NCBI GenBank assembly: GCA_003152145.1
Contig: PLZL01000400.1
Location: 1,204 to 9,351, forward strand
DNA length: 8,148 nucleotides
Reading direction: 5' to 3'
Origin: Limisphaerales bacterium
Lineage (GTDB): Bacteria > Verrucomicrobiota > Verrucomicrobiae > Limisphaerales > UBA11358
The notes under the pieces are model-generated. The model was given only the letters and a program-made list of their open reading frames with translations. It was not told the origin of the DNA and did not search any database. Below are positions 1 through 5,377 of this stretch, in pieces; the first letter of the stretch is position 1; each line of letters begins with the position of its first letter. Position numbers and translations under genes: made by a program.

Positions 1-2
1 CG

Positions 3-71
3 CCCGCGCGCCGCGAAAAATACGACCAAAGCGGAAGAAATTCCAAGGTGCTGGTGAAGAAATTGAAATAG
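3..71 (+). CDS. C-terminal end of an unidentified protein (partial)
   Basis: Reading from base 3 gives 22 codons ending in TAG at 69-71, with the C-terminus SKVLVKKLK. It is basic and lysine-rich, like the tail of a cytoplasmic protein. The next gene's ATG starts two bases after this stop, the usual spacing inside a bacterial operon, which is the main reason to believe the frame is real. Another frame is also open through this stretch (it runs into the next gene), so the choice is not certain. Too little is visible to name a family. Confidence 0.45.
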   Translation, partial: PARREKYDQSGRNSKVLVKKLK

Positions 72-73
72 TC

Positions 74-634
74 ATGTCGGCTGCAACCGAAAAACTTGTG
101 ACGATTTCATCGCATCCGCTAAAAGACTTTTGGGTCGCTTGTGAAAAGAACGCGGTTATGCCGACACGTTTCGTGCTCATCGTCAGTGTCGCCGAGCAAA
201 CCGTTTCGCTTTTTGAGAAGAACAAATTCGTAAGAAGAATTTCCTGCTCCACGTCGCGTTTCGGCATCGGGCAGACGGAAGGTTCGAATTGCACGCCGCT
301 CGGATTGCATCGCATTGTGGAAAAAATCGGCGCGGGAAAACCGGCGGGAACGGTTTTCAAATCGCGCCAGGTCGTCGGCCACACGTCACAGCCGGAATTT
401 GCGGACGCCAAAATCACCATGCGCATTCTGTGGCTGGAAGGACTCGAACCCGGCTTCAATCGCGGCGGCAACGTGGATTCGCATGCGCGCTACATTTACA
501 TCCACGGCACTGCGGACCAAAAATCCATCGGCCAGCCCGCGTCGCATGGCTGCATTCATCTCGCCGATGCGGATTTGGTTCCGCTCTTCGATTTGCTGCC
601 CGTCGGCACGCTGGTTTGGATTGGTGAGCTTTGA
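74..634 (+). CDS. L,D-transpeptidase, YkuD catalytic domain
   Basis: A 186-residue protein that is almost entirely one YkuD domain. The family signature is clear: His144-Gly145 (IYIHGT), then SHGCIHL with His158 and the catalytic Cys160. In this family the cysteine attacks a tetrapeptide stem and makes 3-3 peptidoglycan cross-links or attaches proteins to the wall. The upstream strand RFVLIVSVAEQTVSLF (residues 32-47) and TPLG (74-77) also fit the fold. I see no signal peptide, transmembrane segment or LysM domain, which is unusual for an enzyme that should act in the periplasm. Either export is non-classical or the true start lies elsewhere. An alternative start is the ATG at 158 (Met29), just before the domain. 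The frame is also open upstream to the window edge, but ATG 74 sits two bases after the preceding stop, which favours translational coupling. The fold is sure; the exact wall reaction is not. Confidence 0.88.
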   Translation: MSAATEKLVTISSHPLKDFWVACEKNAVMPTRFVLIVSVAEQTVSLFEKNKFVRRISCSTSRFGIGQTEGSNCTPLGLHRIVEKIGAGKPAGTVFKSRQVVGHTSQPEFADAKITMRILWLEGLEPGFNRGGNVDSHARYIYIHGTADQKSIGQPASHGCIHLADADLVPLFDLLPVGTLVWIGEL

Positions 635-644
635 ATTCTTGAGC

Positions 645-722
645 AAAAAAAGATTCGGGCGACAGTCGCCAAGGAGGTGGGGATGAAGAATCCCGCTGAA
701 GAAACGACTGTCCGCCCGAATC
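645..722 (-). terminator. 17-bp stem-loop with T7 tail on the minus strand; possible sRNA terminator
   Basis: Bases 652-668 pair with 705-722 over 17 bp with a single unpaired C at 713. On the minus strand the stem is followed directly by seven T (A645-A651 on +), as in an intrinsic terminator, although the 36-base loop is large for one. The loop on this strand reads CCACCTCCTT, matching the anti-Shine-Dalgarno tail of 16S rRNA. C/U-rich loops of this kind occur in known bacterial sRNAs that pair with ribosome binding sites. No minus-strand protein gene ends here, so a terminated transcript would be a non-coding RNA starting somewhere in 723-1000. A weak promoter-like pair on the minus strand (TTGTTT at 928-933, 16-base spacer, TAATAT at 906-911) could serve it. 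On the plus strand the same hairpin has no T tract. Confidence 0.35.
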
Positions 723-745
723 AAAACCAAACCACAGGAAACTGA
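683..745 (+). CDS. Possible 20-residue leader peptide with perfect Shine-Dalgarno
   Basis: AAGGAGGTG at 671-679 is a nine-base match to the 16S anti-Shine-Dalgarno complement. The GGAGG core is five bases from the ATG at 683. The frame reads MKNPAEETTVRPNQNQTTGN and stops at TGA 743-745. The Shine-Dalgarno lies in the loop of the 652-722 stem, and the ATG lies partly inside a small inner hairpin (680-684 with 690-694). A ribosome translating codons 8-14 would open the right arm of the large stem. The peptide is polar, with no hydrophobic segment, so it does not look like a membrane toxin. It could be a leader peptide for proA about 255 bases downstream, or chance. It has no homologue known to me, and the minus-strand sRNA reading of the same DNA is an alternative. 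Confidence 0.25.
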   Translation: MKNPAEETTVRPNQNQTTGN

Positions 746-1000
746 AACAATCCAATCCATCCAGTTTCCCAACTCATTCTGTATGAGAAAGAACCACAAC
801 TTTTCACACACCATAACCATCACAATCCCGCAGCGACTATTCAACCAAAACCGGAAACAGGCTCTCCCTTTTTTGGCAACCATTTAGTAAAAATTGCCAT
901 GAAAAATATTACTACTGGGAGGCCGTCAAACAATCCGGCTGCCTGAAATCTGGAAACTTCGCACTTTTCAGTTTGGCTTTTTGGCTTACCTTCTTCCTGC
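746..1000. other. Gene-free region upstream of proA
   Basis: No convincing gene is seen. It is AT-richer than its surroundings. It includes a small inverted repeat, TGGCAA (874-879) with TTGCCA (894-899), separated by 14 bases, which could be an operator half-pair or a weak hairpin. A frame starting at ATG 783 encodes 34 residues but lacks a Shine-Dalgarno and was not accepted. The proA promoter must lie here or further upstream, but I cannot place a confident -35/-10 pair on the plus strand. Confidence 0.4.
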
Positions 1001-2290
1001 ATGACTTTGACGGAACAAATGATGCGGCTGGCCAAACAGGCCAAGGCGGCGTCACGCGAACTCGCCAAGCTGACGACGGCGGAGAAAAACGCCTGTTTGC
1101 TGGCGATGGTCACGGCGTTGGAACACAACAGCACCGCGCTCAAGGAGGCCAACGCGCTGGACATGGATGCCGCCGCGAAATCCGGCCTTTCATCCGCCAT
1201 GCTCGACCGGCTCAAGCTCGATGACAAACGCATCGCCGCGATGGCCAAAGGATTGCGCGAAGTTGCGGCGCTGCCTGATCCGGTCGGGAAAATTCTCGAC
1301 GAGCGCGTCCGGCCCAACGGATTGAGGCTGCAAAAAACTTCCACACCCATCGGCGTCGTGGTCATCATTTACGAATCGCGCCCGAACGTGACGGCGGATG
1401 CCGCGAGTCTTTGCTTCAAGTCCGGCAACGCTACGATTCTGCGCGGCGGCAGGGAAGCGTTGCACTCAAATCAAATCATCGCCAAAACGATGATTGACGC
1501 CGGCAAAGTCGCGCTCGCGCACTTTCCCGAACACTCTATCCAAGTCGTGCCAACGACCGACCGTGAGGCGATTCGCGCACTGCTCTCGCTCACGCAATAC
1601 ATTGACCTGTGCATGCCTCGCGGCGGCGAGGGTTTGATTCGCGCCGTAGCCGATTGCTCGAAAGTTCCGGTCATCAAACATTACAAAGGCGTCTGCCATG
1701 TCTTCGTGGACGCCGACGCCGATTTGAAAATGGCCGGGGAAATCGCCATGAACGCGAAAGTCCAGCGCCCCGCCGTCTGCAACGCGATGGAGACGCTGCT
1801 GGTGGACAAAACGGTGGCGGAAAAGTTCCTTCCCGCCATCGGCGCAAGACTTTTTGAAAAACACGTCGAAATTCGTGGTGATGAGGCGGCGCTGGCAAAT
1901 TTGAAATCGGAAATTTCAAATTTCAAATCGGCGAAACTCAAGCCGGTTGCCGAGCAGGACTATTTTACCGAATACAATGACTACATCCTGAACGTCCGCG
2001 TCGTGGACGGCGTGAAGCAGGCCATTGACCACATCAATTACTACGGCTCGGCGCACTCGGACAGCATCGTGACGAAGAACGAGGCGCACGCGAAGCAGTT
2101 CCTAGCTGAGGTGGATTCGGCGGCGGTTTATTGGAACGCCTCGACGCGGTTCACCGACGGCGGCGAGTTCGGCATGGGCGCGGAAATCGGCATCAGCACC
2201 GACAAAATCGGCGCGCGCGGCCCGATGGGGCTGGAGGAATTGACGAGCTACAAATGGATTGGCATCGGCACCGGACAGGTGCGGTCTTGA
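1001..2290 (+). CDS. proA: Gamma-glutamyl phosphate reductase (glutamate-5-semialdehyde dehydrogenase)
   Basis: A 429-residue protein of normal length for ProA. It reduces gamma-glutamyl phosphate with NADPH to glutamate-5-semialdehyde, the second step of proline synthesis, in the cytoplasm. Family landmarks are in order: GVVVIIYESRPNVT (118-131), SGNATILRGGREA (141-153), the catalytic Cys260 in QRPAVCNAMETLL, then NASTRFTDGGEFGMGAEIGIST (379-400) and the terminal RGPMGLEELTSYKW (406-419). The segment LKSEISNFKS (301-310) is encoded by a heptamer array and makes the loop before YFTEYNDYILNV about five residues longer than I recall for the E. coli enzyme; it lies between conserved blocks and probably does not harm catalysis. 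There is no good Shine-Dalgarno before ATG 1001, but the start matches the family N-terminus; Met7 (ATG 1019) is an alternative. proB is not next to it. The next gene starts immediately after this stop. Confidence 0.97.
   Translation: MTLTEQMMRLAKQAKAASRELAKLTTAEKNACLLAMVTALEHNSTALKEANALDMDAAAKSGLSSAMLDRLKLDDKRIAAMAKGLREVAALPDPVGKILDERVRPNGLRLQKTSTPIGVVVIIYESRPNVTADAASLCFKSGNATILRGGREALHSNQIIAKTMIDAGKVALAHFPEHSIQVVPTTDREAIRALLSLTQYIDLCMPRGGEGLIRAVADCSKVPVIKHYKGVCHVFVDADADLKMAGEIAMNAKVQRPAVCNAMETLLVDKTVAEKFLPAIGARLFEKHVEIRGDEAALANLKSEISNFKSAKLKPVAEQDYFTEYNDYILNVRVVDGVKQAIDHINYYGSAHSDSIVTKNEAHAKQFLAEVDSAAVYWNASTRFTDGGEFGMGAEIGISTDKIGARGPMGLEELTSYKWIGIGTGQVRS
1897..1931. repeat. Five-unit heptamer array inside proA
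   Basis: Five consecutive 7-base units, all beginning AAAT: one AAATTTG, one AAATCGG, two AAATTTC and a final AAATCGG. The first part also forms an inverted repeat (AAATTTGAAAT against ATTTCAAATTT). The array is read through in frame and encodes the KSEISNFKS stretch of ProA. Its AT-rich composition differs sharply from the surrounding GC-rich codons. It resembles the two other five-unit arrays downstream in period and copy number. Confidence 0.8.
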
Positions 2291-3661
2291 TTGCGTGAAA
2301 TTTTTCCCGTGAATTCCCCGGCTGACAATGCGCGTTTCGTTCGCGAACAAATTCCACCGGGCGGCTTGTTCGCCGGGCTTGACTGGCGCATTTCACCGAC
2401 GCCATTTCCGCTGGACGAAAGTCTGGCAAAGGAAATCGAATCGCTGGGCCGCGTGTTGCTGCAATTCTATCGCGCGGTCAATCTGCTTTACCGCAAAAGC
2501 GTCGAGGGCAAACAGCTGGAATGGGTGGCACGCTGGCTCGATCAAAGCAAACCCGCCGGGCTGATTGAGCTTCAACGCTCCGCGGCGTTCAAGAGCGATG
2601 TGCCGCGCGTGATTCGCCCGGACATTTTGCTGACGGAAAACGGCATCAGCATCACGGAACTGGACTCGGTGCCGGGCGGCATTGGATTGACCGCCTGGTT
2701 AAATCAAATCTACTCGAACTTCGAACTCCGAACTCCGAACTCCGAAATTATCGGCGGCGCGGACGGGATGATTCGCGGGTTTGAATCCATTTTTGGCGAC
2801 GCGAAGCAAGTTCACATCGTCGTCTCCGAGGAGTCGGCGACGTATCGCCCGGAAATGGAATGGCTCGCCGGGCAAATGAAGACTTCAGACTTCAGAATTC
2901 AGAATTCAGAATTTTTGGATTTCAAAGAGGGCGACGCGGTTTATCGCTTCTTTGAATTGTTCGACCTGGCAAATGTGCCAAACGCAAAATGGATTTTTGA
3001 GCTGGCGGCGGAAAAAAAGATTCACGTGACGCCGCCGCCGAAGCCGGTGTTCGAGGAGAAAATGCTGTTCGCGCTGCTGTGGAATCGGAACCTGCAATCA
3101 TTCTGGCGGCATGAACTGGGCGAAGGTTTTCTGGCGCGATTGAAAAAGGTGATTCCTTACACCTGGCTCGTGGACCCGGCGCCGCTGCCGCCGCACTCGG
3201 CGATTCCCGAACTGAACCTGACGGACTGGCAGCAGCTCAAGACGCTTTCACAAAAGGAGCGCGAGTTGATTTTGAAGGTGTCCGGTTTTTCCGAGCACGC
3301 GTGGGGCGCACGCGGGGTTTATCTGGGCAGCGATTTGTCGCACGCGGACTGGAGCGCGGCGGTGGACCGGGCGATTGCCACCTTCTCAAGTTCGCCGTTT
3401 GTTTTGCAACGCTACGAAAAACCCAGATTGGTCGGGGCGGAATGGTTCGATTTTGAAAAAAATCAAACCGCGACGATGAAGGGGCGTGCGCGTTTGTGTC
3501 CGTATTATTTTGTGGCCGGCGAAGGCGACGCGGCACGCCCGCAACTGGGCGGCGTGCTGGCGACAATTTGTCCGGCGGACAAGAAAATCATCCACGGGAT
3601 GACGGATGCGATTCTCGCGCCGTGCGGATGTGAACTTGCCAAATCGCGCCGCGCCGCGTAA
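2291..3661 (+). CDS. Circularly permuted ATP-grasp-like protein (glutathionylspermidine synthase-like), function unknown
   Basis: A 456-residue soluble protein. Visible blocks resemble circularly permuted ATP-grasp ligases: an early acidic motif RPDILLTENGISITELDSVP (109-128), comparable to the R-x-D...G...E-x-N/D motif that follows the substrate lobe; a lysine strand LILKVSG (327-332, Lys329); VLQRYEKPR (371-379), like the adenine-hinge strand; and GGVLATI (420-426) near the C-terminus. By family such enzymes form amide bonds using ATP; the substrate here is unknown. TTG 2291 directly follows the proA stop and has AGGTG at 2277-2281 nine bases upstream; GTG 2309 is an alternative start. The tight junction implies co-transcription with proA. 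Two heptamer arrays are read in frame, encoding SNFELRTPNSEI (142-153) and TSDFRIQNSEF (198-208), probably in surface loops. The ATP-grasp assignment rests on motif reading only; a domain of unknown function is the alternative. Confidence 0.6.
   Translation: MREIFPVNSPADNARFVREQIPPGGLFAGLDWRISPTPFPLDESLAKEIESLGRVLLQFYRAVNLLYRKSVEGKQLEWVARWLDQSKPAGLIELQRSAAFKSDVPRVIRPDILLTENGISITELDSVPGGIGLTAWLNQIYSNFELRTPNSEIIGGADGMIRGFESIFGDAKQVHIVVSEESATYRPEMEWLAGQMKTSDFRIQNSEFLDFKEGDAVYRFFELFDLANVPNAKWIFELAAEKKIHVTPPPKPVFEEKMLFALLWNRNLQSFWRHELGEGFLARLKKVIPYTWLVDPAPLPPHSAIPELNLTDWQQLKTLSQKERELILKVSGFSEHAWGARGVYLGSDLSHADWSAAVDRAIATFSSSPFVLQRYEKPRLVGAEWFDFEKNQTATMKGRARLCPYYFVAGEGDAARPQLGGVLATICPADKKIIHGMTDAILAPCGCELAKSRRAA
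2715..2749. repeat. Five-unit heptamer array in the ATP-grasp-like gene (first)
   Basis: Five 7-base units beginning CGAA: CGAACTT, three perfect CGAACTC, and CGAAATT. It encodes part of SNFELRTPNSEI in frame. The three identical central units make a tandem origin clear. Unit length and copy number equal those of the arrays at 1897-1931 and 2880-2914. Confidence 0.85.
2880..2914. repeat. Five-unit heptamer array in the ATP-grasp-like gene (second)
   Basis: Five 7-base units beginning AGA: two AGACTTC, two AGAATTC and one AGAATTT. It encodes TSDFRIQNSEF in frame, between a segment ending WLAGQMK and one starting LDFKEGDAVYRF. The distance from the previous array is only about 130 bases. Confidence 0.85.
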
Positions 3662-3677
3662 AAGGATTGTGCAACGG

Positions 3678-3752
3678 GCCAGTTTAGCTCAGTGGTAGAG
3701 CAACGGTTTTGTAAACCGTCGGTCGTCGGTTCAAATCCGACAACTGGCTCCA
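3678..3752 (+). tRNA. tRNA-Thr (anticodon TGT)
   Basis: A complete cloverleaf of 75 bases: acceptor GCCAGTT pairs with AACTGGC (3742-3748). The D arm is GCTC/GAGC. The anticodon stem ACGGT/ACCGT holds loop TTTGTAA with anticodon TGT at 3710-3712. The T arm is GTCGG/CCGAC with loop TTCAAAT. The discriminator T3749 is followed by an encoded CCA (3750-3752). The anticodon reads ACA threonine codons. It starts 16 bases after the stop of the preceding gene, so it may be processed from the same transcript. No clear terminator with a T run follows it. Confidence 0.97.
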
Positions 3753-3965
3753 TTTAAAATCAAGGGTTTCTGAGAGTTTACTCGTTAATACCCCAATCGC
3801 TAAGGGGACCCTTGCACTTGATGCCAGATATCCGATTGTGAGCGATAATCGCCCGCCCGGAACAATTGCTGGCATGGCTTTAAGTGGATTTCCATCCCCA
3901 CCATCAGTCGCATGTTGAATTGGGCCGGGGCGTTGACCATCGTGGCTCTAGCATACGCCCTCAGA

Positions 3966-5207
3966 TTAGAGCCTGGGCACCGCCAGACTGTCATGCAATA
4001 TCAAAACAAGGTCGTCTGCGTCATTCGGTTCGGGGGTGACCCAACGCGAGCCGTAAACCAATTTGGGAACGGCAGTGTTGCCGCCTTGGACGGTGTCGCC
4101 GTAAATCCGAATGGAGGTTTGCATATACCGGCCGATCCAGGGGTCGGCCCAAGCGCCATCAAACTTCGCATGGCCGACCAATTCGACAGCTTTGGCCCTG
4201 GCGGCGTCGAGGCTTCGCGGGTGCCAGCGGTCGCCGGACTCATACGAGAACATCCAGCGGTCGAAGGCAGGAAACGCCTCGCGCTTGGCCACCCAAATTG
4301 TCAGGGCAACTTTGGCCAATTCACAGGAGTCCTTGAATTCATCCACGTCCCGGGGGATGTAAGGGTTGCACTTGGTGTTCAGCGGTGTCGGACACAGCGC
4401 AAAGGCCACCTTGCCGCCGTAGCGGCGAATCGCCTCATCGAGCATCAAATGCAGTTGCTGGCAATGAGGGCATTTATAATCAAAGAGCAGGGTGACGACG
4501 TAGGGAGCGTCCGGTGAACCGACCAGTGGAACGGCGTGGGGATCAACGGCGGGCAGATTATCCTTCGACTCGCCAGCGCGATATTCGGGTGGAGGAGTGA
4601 TGGTGGCCTGGCATATCGCCATGATGCTGGCCAGGACCAAACCGACCGAGGCGAAACCCATCGCTGGCATACGGCCAATGACGCGCCGTGGAACAACTGT
4701 CACCGAAGCGGACTTAGGCGCGGGAATTGTTGGCGCGACATCGGTTGAACTGTCGTCGAATTGCCTGGGCGCTCGCCAGATTACCAATGCCGCCAGTAGC
4801 AGGGCGGTGATGTGTGTGGCCATGCAATAGGGGCAAAAGGAACCGATGATCCATTTCTGCACGATGGTGAACCACACGGCACTTCCGGCGGCCGCCCCGA
4901 CCAGAACCAGCATCGCGCGCCAAGCCAGCCGCCGGACCGGCGCCTCCGTGGCCGAACCAATGAAAAGACTGGCCACCAGCAACGCCAAGTAAGCCCCAGC
5001 CGCCAAACCGCTGACGGGCAGCACTCCTCCAACCGCCGACCACCGGCTGCTGAGCACGTTGTCGCATGGACTCCCGCCGCCGCAGCCGATCACCGACCCG
5101 CCCATCATATAGTGCCAGCCCAGGTAGCCGCTCAACGCCAGAGCCAGCGCGTTCAAACCCGTCAAGACCCAGCGCCACCAGGGCCAGGACCGGCGAAAAC
5201 GAGTCAT
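3966..5207 (-). CDS. Vitamin K epoxide reductase / DsbA-like thioredoxin fusion, disulfide-forming membrane protein
   Basis: A 413-residue fusion from ATG 5207. The N-terminal half is a VKOR domain: hydrophobic segments at about 12-34, 60-82, 96-117 and 125-145; loop cysteines Cys42 and Cys48 (GCGGGSPC); SSRWS (53-57); LPVSGLAAGAYLALL (63-77); and the quinone-side active site Cys125-Pro-Tyr-Cys128 (FCPYC). A fifth hydrophobic segment (about 180-201) leads to a periplasmic thioredoxin-fold domain with Cys246-Pro-His-Cys249 and the cis-proline loop TAVPKL (Pro381). In such fusions the thioredoxin domain oxidises substrate cysteines and passes electrons through VKOR to quinone, replacing DsbA/DsbB. 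Cys272, Cys280 and Cys295 are extra. The frame extends upstream to a TTG at 5264, but that codon lies in the T tract of the upstream gene's terminator, so ATG 5207, with purines (GAAGAA) just before it, is preferred. The terminator implies its own promoter, which I could not place. Confidence 0.93.
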   Translation of the reverse strand: MTRFRRSWPWWRWVLTGLNALALALSGYLGWHYMMGGSVIGCGGGSPCDNVLSSRWSAVGGVLPVSGLAAGAYLALLVASLFIGSATEAPVRRLAWRAMLVLVGAAAGSAVWFTIVQKWIIGSFCPYCMATHITALLLAALVIWRAPRQFDDSSTDVAPTIPAPKSASVTVVPRRVIGRMPAMGFASVGLVLASIMAICQATITPPPEYRAGESKDNLPAVDPHAVPLVGSPDAPYVVTLLFDYKCPHCQQLHLMLDEAIRRYGGKVAFALCPTPLNTKCNPYIPRDVDEFKDSCELAKVALTIWVAKREAFPAFDRWMFSYESGDRWHPRSLDAARAKAVELVGHAKFDGAWADPWIGRYMQTSIRIYGDTVQGGNTAVPKLVYGSRWVTPEPNDADDLVLILHDSLAVPRL

Positions 5208-5257
5208 TTCTTCGTTGGCAACCAAGTTTCGATCCTTTCCAGCGTAATCTTCGCAGT

Positions 5258-5300
5258 AAAACAAAAAGCTCCGCGACCCGCCATCGAGCCGCGGAGCTTT
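5258..5300 (-). terminator. Intrinsic terminator downstream of the GH54/lamin-tail gene
   Basis: Bases 5265-5275 (AAAGCTCCGCG) pair perfectly with 5290-5300 over 11 bp with a 14-base loop. In the minus direction the stem is followed by TTGTTTT, giving a T-rich tail with one G. It lies about 60 bases after the stop codon of the large minus-strand gene and before the VKOR gene, so it should separate their transcription. Confidence 0.8.
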
Positions 5301-5310
5301 AATCTGTGTT

Positions 5311-5329
5311 GACCGGACGGTCTCCGGTT
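5311..5329. other. Short hairpin between terminator and GH54 stop codon
   Basis: ACCGGA (5312-5317) pairs with TCCGGT (5323-5328) across a five-base loop, extendable by a G-T pair. It has no T tract on either strand, so it is not a terminator by itself; it may protect the mRNA 3' end. Confidence 0.4.
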
Positions 5330-5350
5330 ACCACCGTTTAATTCAGTTCC

Positions 5351-5377
5351 ACAGGCGTCCTCACTGAGGTCGCCTGT
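5351..5377. other. Hairpin spanning the stop codon of the GH54/lamin-tail gene
   Basis: Bases 5351-5362 pair with 5366-5377 around a three-base loop: 11 pairs plus one T-T mismatch. The TGA stop (5361-5363) lies at the tip. With the hairpin at 5311-5329 and the terminator at 5258-5300, the transcript would end in three successive stems, a likely exonuclease barrier. Confidence 0.55.

Noticed and set aside
680..722. Hammerhead-ribozyme-like core (CTGAAGA followed by AAAC) in the stem-loop
   Set aside because: Stem II is absent and the cleavage-site strand does not fit; the match is too short to support a ribozyme.
386..883. Minus-strand open frame of 165 codons across the L,D-transpeptidase and the stem-loop
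   Set aside because: No family resemblance and it runs opposite a confident YkuD gene and through the putative minus-strand terminator.
783..887. 34-codon plus-strand frame starting at ATG 783
   Set aside because: No Shine-Dalgarno and no protein-like pattern; ends near the small inverted repeat by chance.
3832..3852. ATTGTGAGCGATAAT resembles a lac operator half
   Set aside because: One base is missing compared with the operator, symmetry is poor, and it lies between convergent transcripts with no promoter or regulated gene.
3684..3875. Minus-strand open frame reading SDLNRRPTVYKTVALPLS
   Set aside because: This is the antisense translation of the tRNA-Thr, a well-known false gene pattern.
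3800..3994. Minus-strand 64-codon open frame between tRNA-Thr and the VKOR gene, overlapping the VKOR 3' end
   Set aside because: No recognisable motif, no ribosome site, overlaps a confident gene in another frame; I see nothing else in 3753-3965.
5208..5264. N-terminal extension of the VKOR protein from TTG 5264
   Set aside because: The TTG lies in the T tract of the upstream terminator; ATG 5207 gives a normal VKOR N-terminus with a purine-rich leader.
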